From contig NZ_SETE01000003.1 in NCBI RefSeq assembly GCF_004152935.1, positions 124,001-188,000 on the forward strand: a stretch of 64,000 nucleotides of DNA, read 5' to 3'. Below are positions 37,328-46,565 of this stretch, one piece after another (position 1 is the first letter of the stretch; the number at the start of each line of letters is the position of its first letter). The translations under genes and the position numbers were made by a program. The notes under the pieces are model-generated. The model had not been told where the DNA came from. It searched no databases and saw only the letters and a list, made by a program, of their open reading frames with translations. The DNA is from Brumimicrobium glaciale. GTDB lineage: Bacteria > Bacteroidota > Bacteroidia > Flavobacteriales_D > Crocinitomicaceae.

Positions 37328-39023
37328 TTGGTATCATTTTAAGCCTTGCTTTAAGTGCTATCAACTTATCTTGCTCTGCTTTAATATTATTCTCAACCTG
37401 ATCTTTCAGTGCATTTGCACCTTTAGAGTTGGCAAAGAAACCAAGGTTATTCTCAAATTGAATAATCTCTTGTTGAATTGTATTGATGTCGTTGCGAATT
37501 GCTTGTTTTTCTTTTTCAAACAATTCCGCAGCATTTCCACTCCCTTGTAAAGTCTTGATGCGCGCTTCGAACATAACCGTTTCTTTCTCTTCACCTTTCA
37601 TATCAAGAGAATCGTAATGTTTGTCTAGCGCTGCTTTATAAGCTTTAAAAATACCATCTTTTTGTTTACCTGGAACAAATCCAATTGCTGAAAAACGTTC
37701 AGAGAAACCGTGTAAAACTTCAATTGCTTCTTTTTTATCTGTTGGAAGTTCGAAAGCCGAAATTTCTACAATCAGTGCTTCTTTGTCTTTTAAGTTGTCT
37801 TCAAAAGCTTTGTCTTTCTCGTCGAAATGAGCTTGTTTAGCATCAAAAAATGAATCGCAAGCTGCACGGAATTCTTTCCATAAACTTTGTTCGTTTTTTT
37901 GACCAGCGCTCCCTGCATTCTTCCATTGTTTTTGAAGTTCAATAATGGATTTTGTTGTTGGCCCCCAATCCATATTCTCTCTGATTGCATTTACTTTATC
38001 AATCAACTTCTTTTTGCCTTCAGCAATTTTATCATACTCTTGTTGAATGTCTTTAAAGAAATCACTTTTTAGAGCAAAGAAATCGTCACATAAACCACGG
38101 AATTTCTTCCATACCTCATCGTTTTCTTTCTTAGGACCAAAACCAATAGTTTTCCATTCTTTTTGAAGTTCAAGAACATCTTTCGTTTGGTTAGACCAAG
38201 ATTTTACAGAATCGCGTTCTAATCCTAGAATAGCCTCAGCTCTTTGGATTAATTCGTTTTTCTTCACGATATTCTCCTGCATTTTCTCACGTCTTTCGTC
38301 GTAAAAAGAACGAATTCGGTCATAAATTTTATTTACAGTAGACCAATATTCATTTTTTTGCTCTTCCCAATGCTCTTGTTTGGTTGGACCAACGTCTTCC
38401 CATTCATTTTGCAATTGTTTGATTGCAGCTTCCACTTCTTTGATTTTCTCAATCTTGCTCAGCTCTTTTATTTGCTCAATCAGAATTTTCTTCGCTTCAT
38501 AATTCTTTTTGAAATCATAATCTTTGATCTCTTTATAGATATTCATGTTATAGAAGAACTGCTCTAACAAACGGCTGTATTCTTGTTGAATATCGTTGCG
38601 TTTTTCACGAGGAATGTCACCAACTTTTTTCCATTTCTCATTAATTTCTTTGTGAGCAGAAAAAGCAGCACCAATGTTTTCTTCATTCGTGATGACAGTT
38701 TGCAATTGTGTAATCAATGCTCTTTTCTTCTTAAGATTTTCATCCTCTTCTAAGCGTTTAGCATCAATAACAGCTTTGCGTTTTTCTTTATATGGAGAAA
38801 ATATTTCATAAAACTCTTCTTTCAATGCGTTCATCCACTCTTCTTGAGTAAATTCTTCATTTCTATCTTTAGCTTCTAATTCAGCAATTTGAAATTGTCT
38901 TGTTGCTTCAATTAAATAGTCTTCGAATTGCCCACGCAGTTCATTTACTTCTCTTCCTGTACTTAAGACATTTTCTTTTTCCGTAAGCACTATAAGCGCT
39001 TCAATAAATTCTCTTTTCTCCAT
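37320..39023 (-). CDS. DUF349 repeat protein
   Basis: 567 residues, highly charged and almost entirely alpha-helical. At least five DUF349 repeats can be seen through their signature LQxxWKxxG-P: NEKWKKVGDIPREKRNDIQQ, LQNEWEDVGPTKQEHWEE, LQKEWKTIGFGPKKENDEVW, LQKQWKNAGSAGQKNEQSLW and FSAIGFVPGKQKDGIFKAY. A coiled coil ends the protein. Proteins with DUF349 are common in Bacteroidota and Actinobacteria, and their biochemical role is not established. It lies 11 bases downstream of the PfkB kinase gene on the same strand. Confidence 0.88.
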   Translation of the reverse strand: MEKREFIEALIVLTEKENVLSTGREVNELRGQFEDYLIEATRQFQIAELEAKDRNEEFTQEEWMNALKEEFYEIFSPYKEKRKAVIDAKRLEEDENLKKKRALITQLQTVITNEENIGAAFSAHKEINEKWKKVGDIPREKRNDIQQEYSRLLEQFFYNMNIYKEIKDYDFKKNYEAKKILIEQIKELSKIEKIKEVEAAIKQLQNEWEDVGPTKQEHWEEQKNEYWSTVNKIYDRIRSFYDERREKMQENIVKKNELIQRAEAILGLERDSVKSWSNQTKDVLELQKEWKTIGFGPKKENDEVWKKFRGLCDDFFALKSDFFKDIQQEYDKIAEGKKKLIDKVNAIRENMDWGPTTKSIIELQKQWKNAGSAGQKNEQSLWKEFRAACDSFFDAKQAHFDEKDKAFEDNLKDKEALIVEISAFELPTDKKEAIEVLHGFSERFSAIGFVPGKQKDGIFKAYKAALDKHYDSLDMKGEEKETVMFEARIKTLQGSGNAAELFEKEKQAIRNDINTIQQEIIQFENNLGFFANSKGANALKDQVENNIKAEQDKLIALKARLKMIPNE

Positions 39024-39034
39024 AATAGTAGGGT

Positions 39035-39961
39035 TTAAACAGATTTAACCATGTCAAAATTTGTCAATTGTACAAATTCTTGAATACGGTCTTCTATTTC
39101 ACTTTTTGATAAATTTTCTAATCTTTCTGTTCCAAATTTCTCTACACAAAAAGATGCCATTGCAGATCCTGCGATAATTCCTCTTTTCATATTTTCAAAA
39201 GAAATGTCATCAGTTGAAGCTAAATAACCCATAAATCCACCTGCGAAAGTATCTCCAGCTCCTGTTGGATCGAAAACATCTTCTAATGGTAATGCTGGTG
39301 CGAAAAATGCATTTTCACCATGGAACAATAAAGCTCCGTGCTCACCCTTCTTAATGATTAAATATTTTGGTCCCATTTCACGAATTTTCTTCGCTGCCCT
39401 AACCAATGAATATTCACCTGAAAGTTGACGTGCTTCTTCGTCGTTGATAATTAAAATATCGATTGCTGCGATTGCTTTTATTAAATCATCCATTGCAATA
39501 TCCATCCAGAAATTCATGGTATCCATTGCAACTAATTTAGGGCGCTTTTCCATTCTGTTGATTACTTTCAACTGAACATCTGGACTTAAGTTACCTAACA
39601 TTAAATATTCACATCCTTGGTAAGACGCTGGAATAATTGGATCAAAATGCTCTAAAACATTAAGTTCAGTCACTAAAGTGTCTCTTGAATTCATGTCGTT
39701 GTGGTACTTACCTGACCAAAAGAAAGATTTCTCTCCTTTTATAATTTGAAGTCCTTCTAGGTTAACCCCTTTGTTACTTAATTTGTCAAGCATTTCTTGC
39801 GGAAAATCTTCTCCAACAACAGAAACGATGTTTTGATTTTTCATAAAATAAGAAGATGAAAAAGCGATATATGTTCCTGCTCCTCCAATTATTTTATCTG
39901 TTTTACCAAAAGGTGTTTCAATAGCATCAAACGCGACACTTCCAACTGTTACTAAACTCAT
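39035..39961 (-). CDS. PfkB-family sugar/nucleoside kinase
   Basis: 308 residues. It has the ribokinase-fold pattern: N-terminal IIGGAGTYIAFSSSYF (substrate glycine pair), central DTMNFWMD and NDEEARQL, and the C-terminal PfkB signature DPTGAGDTFAGGFMGYLA, in which Asp of GAGD is the catalytic base and the Gly residues form the anion hole. The family phosphorylates sugars, adenosine or related nucleosides; this subgroup is commonly annotated only as a sugar kinase and the substrate cannot be told. It is the first gene of a three-gene unit (kinase, DUF349, membrane protein). Confidence 0.88.
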   Translation of the reverse strand: MSLVTVGSVAFDAIETPFGKTDKIIGGAGTYIAFSSSYFMKNQNIVSVVGEDFPQEMLDKLSNKGVNLEGLQIIKGEKSFFWSGKYHNDMNSRDTLVTELNVLEHFDPIIPASYQGCEYLMLGNLSPDVQLKVINRMEKRPKLVAMDTMNFWMDIAMDDLIKAIAAIDILIINDEEARQLSGEYSLVRAAKKIREMGPKYLIIKKGEHGALLFHGENAFFAPALPLEDVFDPTGAGDTFAGGFMGYLASTDDISFENMKRGIIAGSAMASFCVEKFGTERLENLSKSEIEDRIQEFVQLTNFDMVKSV

Positions 39962-39978
39962 AATCTATAATTTTGATG

Positions 39979-39986
39979 CAAATATA
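39979..39986 (-). promoter_or_regulatory. -7 element of the pfkB-DUF349 unit
   Basis: The minus strand reads TATATTTG, an exact TAnnTTTG match 17 bases before the ATG. Confidence 0.6.
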
Positions 39987-40065
39987 TTGTTAAATATACA
40001 GATACGCCATTTAGTAGGCTTCTTTCGTCATCTTTTTATACACAAAGTTGAAAGTAATTTTAATT

Positions 40066-40743
40066 TTAGAGTTTTTCCCATACCTCTAGGGCCAATTTTT
40101 TGGCGATTAGAATATTGGTTTCGGTATCCATTTCGGTTTCAATAAAAACAGAAAAGGACAAGGTTCCGAAACGCACACCCAAAGATTTATTTTGGTGGTC
40201 ATAAAAAGCTTGATCTCCCACGCCATAAACTTCTGTAAGTCTTAAACCGACTTTAGATGTAACTTGGAAATCATCACTTAAATTCTTTAATTTTTCATTT
40301 AGTACATCACGGCTTTCTTCACTATTTAAAGCAACACCTCCTTTTTTAACATTCTCATTTGAAGTAACCCAGTATGTTTTTTTGAAATCACTAGCTGCTG
40401 AAATAATATCATCGTATGTTCTAAAATTTCCGATTTTAATGTGATTGTTTTTAGATTTCCGATTGGTGTGAAAAGTATTTCCTGCATCATTTACATTTGA
40501 CTTCTTCCAACTGTATCCACATTGAGCAGTGATATTACTTGATTCATTGTTGAGATCTTGAAATTTCAATTTTGTATTGGACATACCGAAATGACATACA
40601 ATCATTTGTTTATCAATATAATCACATGGACTTATTGATTTACTGATGCTTTTGGAGAATTGAGAATTATCTGAATTGTTACTTTTATTACATGAAGTAA
40701 AGGATAAAACTATGACTGTAATGATTAAAATTAGGTTTTTCAT
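40066..40743 (-). CDS. Hypothetical lipoprotein
   Basis: 225 residues. Lipobox SFTSC within MKNLILIITVIVLSFTSC, then a Ser/Asn-rich linker (NKSNNSDNSQFSKSISKSIS) and a domain beginning CDYIDKQMIVCHFG with two Cys residues and a third in AQCGYSW. The C-terminal half resembles DUF3558-like or other small exported domains (VGDQAFYDHQNKSLGVRFGT, ILIAKKLALEVWEKL), but I do not recognise the family firmly. It has a -7 element on the minus strand (TATATTTG, 40768-40775) and appears monocistronic. Confidence 0.65.
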   Translation of the reverse strand: MKNLILIITVIVLSFTSCNKSNNSDNSQFSKSISKSISPCDYIDKQMIVCHFGMSNTKLKFQDLNNESSNITAQCGYSWKKSNVNDAGNTFHTNRKSKNNHIKIGNFRTYDDIISAASDFKKTYWVTSNENVKKGGVALNSEESRDVLNEKLKNLSDDFQVTSKVGLRLTEVYGVGDQAFYDHQNKSLGVRFGTLSFSVFIETEMDTETNILIAKKLALEVWEKL

Positions 40744-40767
40744 ATCTGATTTGACTTAGGATCGCAA

Positions 40768-40775
40768 CAAATATA
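40768..40775 (-). promoter_or_regulatory. -7 element of the 40743 lipoprotein gene
   Basis: The minus strand reads TATATTTG, 24 bases before the ATG. Confidence 0.55.
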
Positions 40776-41448
40776 AGTCAAAAAACTGTAACAGCAATAG
40801 AAATTCACATTATAATATATTAACATACAGCTAAATAAGATCTGAAAACTCAAAGGATGAAGCACACCTAGGCATGTTAACATTTCGGAAAAATCAGTAA
40901 TATTTAACTTTGATGAACGAAATTCACAATTAAAACTCATGATTTTAACAAGCTAGTTCGCAAACAACTCACTAATTCACTAATATCATCAATCCATTTT
41001 TAGATAACTGAGTCTTGCAACTGAACCACTATGGACTAAAGTGCCATAGGTTCATTTAAGAATAAAATTCAATATATAGCGCAATATTTAGATATTAGAC
41101 GTTAGACATTTTTGTCTTTCTTTTAACATCAAAATCTAATGTTGGATATAAAGGTTTTTAGAAGCTAAAGCTAGATGCACTAATCCCGATGGCTTATCGG
41201 GAGCATAGTTTTAACTATTTCTGAGACCAAAAAAAACAACATTTTTCTGGAGCCAAAATTATAGATTTAAACAATTGGATTAAGTAACTATTGCTTTAAT
41301 GCAGTCCAGTGTTAGCTTCAATACCAAACTTTAACATCTCCATAAATCATTCAATTCGAAGCCCTCAAAACTCACTACTAAAAACTCATTACTGCCTTCA
41401 TGTACCATTATAAAACATTCCACGTTAATAAGTATAGCTGTCCGACAG
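40776..41448. other. Gap holding dispersed-repeat copy 2
   Basis: Besides the repeat at 41021-41230 I see only AT-rich sequence. A phrase near 41370 (CTCACTACTAAAAACTCATT) resembles motifs in the 58.7-kb gap. No gene is supported. Confidence 0.4.
41021..41230. repeat. Dispersed intergenic repeat, copy 2
   Basis: Starts CTGAACCACTATGGACTAAA and ends TTTCTGAGACCAA. It contains TTAGAC direct repeats (about 41095-41110) opposed by ATCTAATGTTGGAT, and the hairpin CCCGAT-GGCTT-ATCGGG (41185-41201). The right half is almost identical to copy 4. Confidence 0.75.
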
Positions 41449-41469
41449 ATGTCTGTCCAAAATTGCTGT

Positions 41470-41477
41470 TATTTTTG
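41470..41477 (+). promoter_or_regulatory. -7 element deciding the AsmA start
   Basis: TATTTTTG is an exact TAnnTTTG match ending 4 bases before the ATG at 41482. The transcript should start at or next to that ATG, implying a leaderless mRNA and excluding the upstream ATG at 41449. Confidence 0.55.
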
Positions 41478-41481
41478 TTTT

Positions 41482-44136
41482 ATGAATTGGAGAAAAGCTT
41501 TTAAAATATTCAAATGGGTTGCAGGGATTGTGGTTTCCTTGATGCTCTTGATCAGTGCTTTGCTCTTGGTTTTTAAAGATGATATTAAATCCTACGCGCT
41601 AGAAGAAGCGAATAAATACCTCAATAAACGTGTGCATATTGGATTTATTGACGTTGGAATTTGGAAAAGCTTTCCAGATTTAACCCTCTCTTTTGATGAT
41701 GTTCTAGTTTACAGTAAATTTGATTCAATCCAAACCAGTGACACGGCAATTTTTGCTAAGAAAATTGATTTGAGACTAAATCCTTTGGACTTTTTTGGAA
41801 GTAAATTAGATGTTCATAGAATTGATATTGAACAAGCGAAACTCAATTTGAAAATCCTAAAAAATGGAAGCGTCAATTATGATTTTCTAAAACCAAGTGA
41901 AGACAACACGGTAACTCCATTTGAATTCAACTTAAAGAAAATCAATCTTAAAACTACAGATTTTACTTACCAAAACGAATCGACAGAACAATTCTATTCA
42001 GCTTTTTTTAACACCTTAGAATTTCAAGGTTCATTCAATGAAAAACAATTTATATTAAATGCTCAAACGCAATTTGATATTAAATCAATTCAGTCAAAAT
42101 CTGTTAGATTAATTGAAAATAAGAAGGCAAAATGCGATATTTCCATTCAAATGGATCAAATTAATGATGTTTTTGAAATTATTTCGGCGGATTTAACTAT
42201 TAATAAACTCCCTTTCTTGATTAAAGGAAAAGTGAGCAGTAAAACTTTGGACTTTTATATTGGAGCAAAGAATCTTGACTTAGCTGATGTTGCCAAGAAT
42301 TTCACTTTGGAAGAACTTAATGTTGTAGATGAAATAAATGGTCAAGGAAAAGTGAATTTTGAGTTGTTCATTAAAGGTTCCAATGAAAAAACAGCTTCTC
42401 CAGCCATTAATGCCACTTTTGACGTGAAAAACGGAAGTTTAGCTGACCAAGGATTTTCTTTGTCTCAAATTAATCTAGAAGGAAAATATTCGAATGGAGT
42501 AATTGATGGAAAAGAACAACTCTCACTTTCAACTTTAGAATTTTATACGTTAAATGAAAAATTCACAGGAAATTTATTAGTTGCTGATTTCGACAAACCT
42601 CGCTTAACAGGAAAAGCAGATGGTTTATTAGATTTGAAAGCTATTCACCGTTTATTTGGTCCTTTTTCATTGCAAGAACTCTCTGGAAGTATCGCATTGA
42701 AAGGCGATTTTGATTTGAGATTAAACAATCCAAAAACAAATCAAAAAGACATCACCATTTATGATTTAAGAGCAACTTTGGATCTTCAAAATATAAGCGC
42801 TCAATTTATTGACGATCAACGAAAATTGAATATTAGCAATGGAGCTATCACCATCAGAAATCAATATGCTGGAATTACAGATTTAGCATTGTCGTTGGAC
42901 AATTCATCTTTGGTTTTGGATGGTCAATTTAATAATCTAGCAGATTACTTTAAAGGAGCTGGAAATTTGTCTGTCGATGCCAATGTGACTAGCGAAGCTT
43001 TAAACTTGGATGATCTTTCAACAACAAACGTTGAAGAAGTAAAAACTAAATCATGGATTTTACCGAATGATATCGATGGGAAAATAATTTTATCGTTGAA
43101 TAAAGTTCAATACAGTGGACATCAATATACAGACATAAAGGGAAGAATGGATTTTGGGAGACGTCAATTGTCCTTCCCACTTATTGAAGGAATAAGCGCG
43201 ACTTCTAAAATAAATGGGAACTTAAAAATTACGGAAGAACAACCAATGTATTTAGTGGTTGAAACATCCTTAAGCTCCGATGCTGTAAATTTCAAACCTT
43301 TATTTGAAGAGTGGAACAACTTTGATCAAACAGTAATTACTTCGGAAAACATAAGGGGGAGAGCAGCTATTCAACTTAATCTCAAAGGTCCGTTTGACAT
43401 TTACGAAGAGAAAATATTGAAAGAAGAATTTGATGTAAGCGCTCGCCTTAAAATCACAGATGGAGCTTTAATAAATGTCTTGCCATTCAAAGAAATCACA
43501 AAAAGCCTGAAAGCTTCTGGTGGGAAATTAGTTATCGCAAGATCAAAAATAGATGAATTTGAAAAGCGATTATTGAACTTGCAATTTGATTCTTTTGAGA
43601 ATGAATTTACAGTGAAAAATGGAATAATTACCATTCCAAAAATGACGATTAATTCCAATGCTTTGGATGTTAATCTTTCAGGAACACATTCATTCGACAA
43701 TGACATTGATTACTCATTTGATTTTAGATTTAGAGAAATAAAAGGATCAGAAAGCTCAGAGTTTGGAGATGTTTTAGATGATGGAACAGGATTTAGAATC
43801 TTCTTGAGAATGTTTGGAACCATTGATGAACCAAAATTCTCGTGGGACAAAGAAGCTAAAAAAGTGGTAAAGGAAGAGCAAAGAGAACAAGCCAAAGACG
43901 ACTTAAAAAGCGCCCTAAAAACAGGTTTTGGTTTCAACAAAAAAGACTCAACAATTCAAGATTTAAAAGCAAAAGATAAGCAAGAAGAAAAGATAATTAT
44001 GGACTTCGGAAAAGATACAATCCAAGATGAATTCTCTCCTGAAACCAAGAAGAAGAAAAAGAATGCTTTGCAAAGAAAAATTGACGCTTGGAAGAAAGAA
44101 AACGAAGAAGAGAAATCTACATTTGAGATTGAATGA
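41482..44136 (+). CDS. AsmA-like protein
   Basis: 884 residues from the ATG at 41482. An N-terminal signal anchor (FKWVAGIVVSLMLLISALLLVF) is followed by the AsmA_N pattern (VHIGFIDVGIWKSFPDLTLSFDDV, FAKKIDLRLNPLDFF, VHRIDIEQAKLNLKI) and long beta-rich stretches ending in an AsmA C-terminal region (GTHSFDNDIDYSFDFRFREI, GFRIFLRMFGTIDEPKFSWD). AsmA-like proteins are bridge-type lipid carriers between inner and outer membranes and affect outer-membrane composition. The last 110 residues are very lysine-rich and probably disordered. The final seven codons and stop form one arm of a 27-bp hairpin. Confidence 0.88.
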   Translation: MNWRKAFKIFKWVAGIVVSLMLLISALLLVFKDDIKSYALEEANKYLNKRVHIGFIDVGIWKSFPDLTLSFDDVLVYSKFDSIQTSDTAIFAKKIDLRLNPLDFFGSKLDVHRIDIEQAKLNLKILKNGSVNYDFLKPSEDNTVTPFEFNLKKINLKTTDFTYQNESTEQFYSAFFNTLEFQGSFNEKQFILNAQTQFDIKSIQSKSVRLIENKKAKCDISIQMDQINDVFEIISADLTINKLPFLIKGKVSSKTLDFYIGAKNLDLADVAKNFTLEELNVVDEINGQGKVNFELFIKGSNEKTASPAINATFDVKNGSLADQGFSLSQINLEGKYSNGVIDGKEQLSLSTLEFYTLNEKFTGNLLVADFDKPRLTGKADGLLDLKAIHRLFGPFSLQELSGSIALKGDFDLRLNNPKTNQKDITIYDLRATLDLQNISAQFIDDQRKLNISNGAITIRNQYAGITDLALSLDNSSLVLDGQFNNLADYFKGAGNLSVDANVTSEALNLDDLSTTNVEEVKTKSWILPNDIDGKIILSLNKVQYSGHQYTDIKGRMDFGRRQLSFPLIEGISATSKINGNLKITEEQPMYLVVETSLSSDAVNFKPLFEEWNNFDQTVITSENIRGRAAIQLNLKGPFDIYEEKILKEEFDVSARLKITDGALINVLPFKEITKSLKASGGKLVIARSKIDEFEKRLLNLQFDSFENEFTVKNGIITIPKMTINSNALDVNLSGTHSFDNDIDYSFDFRFREIKGSESSEFGDVLDDGTGFRIFLRMFGTIDEPKFSWDKEAKKVVKEEQREQAKDDLKSALKTGFGFNKKDSTIQDLKAKDKQEEKIIMDFGKDTIQDEFSPETKKKKKNALQRKIDAWKKENEEEKSTFEIE

Positions 44137-44180
44137 ATCACGCCCTTTTAGCTCGTGATTCATTCAATTTCAAATGTAGA
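44116..44180 (+). terminator. 27-bp inverted repeat overlapping the AsmA stop codon
   Basis: The arms at 44116-44142 and 44154-44180 are complementary over all 27 positions except one G:U pair, with an 11-base loop CCCTTTTAGCT. The left arm encodes the last seven residues (STFEIE region) and the stop. Only a weak T-rich tail follows, so it may act as a transcript-end stabiliser or as a bidirectional terminator rather than a classic Rho-independent terminator. Confidence 0.7.
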
Positions 44181-44360
44181 TAATTACGAATTAGGGAAAT
44201 TACGAATTACGAATTGGTGGGAAATCACAAGTAACTTAGACTAACTAAGTAAAGTTGTGATTGTAATTCGTCAATTAGAAAGTTCTTGTAATACTATTCA
44301 CGAATGATTCGACTATTTATTAATCATAACCTATTTCCGAAAGTGCTTCGTAATTCGTAA

Positions 44361-45281
44361 TTAATTTAAAATATAAATTAAAGAAAATATGGAAATGAAA
44401 ACCCACAGTATTGTAGAAAACAAAATCGGTTTTATTCCCGTTTCTTTTAGGTCTTTTATTGTTAGCGTTGTTCCTACCAAAAATAAAGTAATCACCAAAA
44501 GTCTTTTAGAAATATCAACTATGGTGAGTGAAACAGTTTCAGGAACAAATCCTGTGCTATTGAGTAACATTGCTCCAATAAACCCAAGAATAAATAGTGG
44601 AAACTTGATTTTTTGACCTTTATTTTTGAAGACAAACATTGCAAAAATCGACAGAGGAATAATCCACAAAGTTCTGGCTAGTTTTACGGTTGTTGCTACT
44701 TGAAGTGCTTCGTCACCATAAACCAAAGCTGCTCCTACAACCGAACTTGTGTCATGAATGGCAATTGCCGCCCAAATTCCAAATTGATTTTGTGTTAATT
44801 CGAAGAAATGTCCGATGGATGGAAATATAAATAGCGCAACGGAATTCAGTAAAAACACAACTCCGATAGCAATACTTATGGTTTTGCTGTTGGCTTTAAT
44901 TACTGGAGCGACTGCGGCAATTGCGCTTCCTCCACAAATTGCAGTTCCGGAAGTCATTAAGAAACCAAGCTTTTTGTCGATTTTCAATGCTTTAATTAGC
45001 AATAAACCGATGGAAACTGTCAGAAATATAGAAAGCATCGTGATCACAAAACCTTCTTTACTTGTTTTGATAGTTTCTGTGAGTGACATTCCAAAACCAA
45101 GGCCAATAACTGCAGCTTTCAACAAATAACTGATGGCTTTTTTGGTGAATGTAGGAAAAGGGTTTCCTAAAGTTAAGGTAAAGACAAATCCAAGAATTAA
45201 AGCTACTGGACTTGTAATTAGGTTGAATGCTCCTAAAGCTATAATCGCGACATAAGCTGCGATTTGGATGTTTCTTTTCAT
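44361..45281 (-). CDS. YeiH/UPF0324 family membrane protein (putative sulfate/anion exporter)
   Basis: 306 residues with nine or ten membrane segments. Family marks: LGNPFPTF near residue 40, KAAVIGLGFGMSL, TSGTAICGGSAIAAVAPVI, and AIHDTSSVVGAALVYGDEAL followed by VKLARTLWIIPLSIF. This is the PF03601 (Cons_hypoth698) family; some members are linked to sulfate or sulfolactate export and YeiH in E. coli is uncharacterised. No LysR regulator (YeiE-like) is adjacent. It stands alone on the minus strand between two stretches of AATTACGAATT repeats. Confidence 0.88.
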   Translation of the reverse strand: MKRNIQIAAYVAIIALGAFNLITSPVALILGFVFTLTLGNPFPTFTKKAISYLLKAAVIGLGFGMSLTETIKTSKEGFVITMLSIFLTVSIGLLLIKALKIDKKLGFLMTSGTAICGGSAIAAVAPVIKANSKTISIAIGVVFLLNSVALFIFPSIGHFFELTQNQFGIWAAIAIHDTSSVVGAALVYGDEALQVATTVKLARTLWIIPLSIFAMFVFKNKGQKIKFPLFILGFIGAMLLNSTGFVPETVSLTIVDISKRLLVITLFLVGTTLTIKDLKETGIKPILFSTILWVFISIFSLIYILN

Positions 45282-45342
45282 TGTAAATTTCTTCTTAAAT
45301 AATTACAAATTAGTAATTGCTAATTGACTAATTCGGAATTGA

Positions 45343-46437
45343 TTATTCTTCTTCTAGATAACCTTCAACAATTGAAACTATTTCTTGTTCTTCTGCCATT
45401 TCTAATAATGATCTGTTGATTTCATAAACCAAATCAGACTTAAATGGAAACGCAAATCCATATCCTTGTTTGTAATATTCTGCTTGGGCAATATGGAAAT
45501 CCTCTTTTTGATTACCTGACAAATAATACAACAACTGAGGTCTATCATAAACAACTGCATCGACCTCTTTACTTTTTAATAGTTCCATTGCTTCCCCCAA
45601 AGAATTCACTCCGACTGTTTTCACTTTACTTTCTTTTAAAAATCCTGCGGAAGGTGAGGAAGAAATCGTTGCTGCTTTTTTTCCTGACAACTCTTCAATA
45701 TTTGAAATTGTAGAAGATCCAAGTGAAGAAAGCGTCAATGTACTGGCAATTCCTGCGACCATGGAAGTAGCGAAAATAATGGAGATTATCATCCAAGAAC
45801 CAGCTATAATTCTACCCGGCAATGTGATTGGAGCTTTGTCACCGTAACCAACAGTTGTCATGGTCACAATCGCAAGCCACATTCCATTTCCTATTCCGTT
45901 TAAAGGGTCTTGGGGAAATTGATCAGGCGATGCCTTTCGTTCTGCAAGCCATAAAAAAGTTCCTACAATAGCTAAAATGAAGACAAAAACGAAAACTGCA
46001 TAGATTAAGTTTAGGCTAAAAAACGGTTTTATTTTATCCCATAAGTTCAATTTATCTGCACGAGAAACGATGGCTAAACTTGAATTATAAAACGGTTGAG
46101 AAAAGCGCAAATATTCCACTCGTTGGGAAGTAATACTAATTGGGCCAACCACCACATCAAGTCCTTCACTATCCAAAGCGTGAATGGCTTCATCAACAGT
46201 TTCAAAATATTTATAAGTGTAAATCCAATCCTTTTTATCAGCCAAAGTCTCCCAAATCTCAACTGCTATTCCTTTTTCATCGCTGTCTTCGCCATAAACA
46301 AAAGGCGCACTTCCGGCGATACCAACCAACAAAGTATCCACTTCTGGAACATTCTGTAGATCCTGAGCCTTTGAAATTGAAGTGAAAAATAAAAATGATA
46401 AAATGGTTAAGAAAGTAAAAAGGTACTTATTAGACAT
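45343..46437 (-). CDS. GluR0-like ionotropic receptor: periplasmic-binding domain split by a K+ channel pore
   Basis: 364 residues. A signal peptide (MSNKYLFTFLTILSFLFFTS...KAQ) is followed by binding lobe S1 (LLVGIAGSAPFVY, DVVVGPISITSQRVEYLRFS; the Arg of SQR matches the ligand carboxylate-binding Arg of the SBP_bac_3 family). Then come helix M1 (LIYAVFVFVFILAIVGTFLW), pore loop with selectivity filter TVGYGD, helix M2 (IIAGSWMIISIIFATSMVAG) and lobe S2 (GKKAATISSSPSAGFL, DAVVYDRPQLLYYL). This S1-M1-P-M2-S2 order is that of the cyanobacterial receptor GluR0. It should be an inner-membrane potassium channel opened by a small ligand, probably an amino acid; the ligand is not evident. It lies 61 bases upstream of the YeiH gene. 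Confidence 0.9.
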   Translation of the reverse strand: MSNKYLFTFLTILSFLFFTSISKAQDLQNVPEVDTLLVGIAGSAPFVYGEDSDEKGIAVEIWETLADKKDWIYTYKYFETVDEAIHALDSEGLDVVVGPISITSQRVEYLRFSQPFYNSSLAIVSRADKLNLWDKIKPFFSLNLIYAVFVFVFILAIVGTFLWLAERKASPDQFPQDPLNGIGNGMWLAIVTMTTVGYGDKAPITLPGRIIAGSWMIISIIFATSMVAGIASTLTLSSLGSSTISNIEELSGKKAATISSSPSAGFLKESKVKTVGVNSLGEAMELLKSKEVDAVVYDRPQLLYYLSGNQKEDFHIAQAEYYKQGYGFAFPFKSDLVYEINRSLLEMAEEQEIVSIVEGYLEEE

Positions 46438-46487
46438 AAAATGATGCTTTTTTTGAATTTAAATGAATAAAACCCTAATATAATCAA

Positions 46488-46530
46488 TTACGAATTAAAA
46501 AAAACAACAATTCGTAATTCGTAATTAAAC
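46488..46530. repeat. Palindromic AATTACGAATT/AATTCGTAATT cluster in a divergent promoter region
   Basis: AATTACGAATT (about 46489) is faced by AATTCGTAATTCGTAATT (about 46513), so the two can form a hairpin. The same unit occurs in other gaps, including about 44185-44216, 44347-44360, 48091-48122 and 50561-50590. Confidence 0.6.
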
Positions 46531-46565
46531 CATTCTTAATTGTATCAATTGTTTATTTTCGCGCT

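Noticed and set aside
41449-41481. Upstream ATG of the AsmA-like gene
   Set aside because: The exact -7 element at 41470-41477 lies between it and the next ATG, and the residues (MSVQNCCYFCF) precede the signal anchor without family resemblance.
46438-46565. A riboswitch upstream of pnuC
   Set aside because: Bacteroidota pnuC genes can have a thiamine or other riboswitch, but the 128-base gap contains only AATTACGAATT repeats and a weak -7 box, with no conserved aptamer core.
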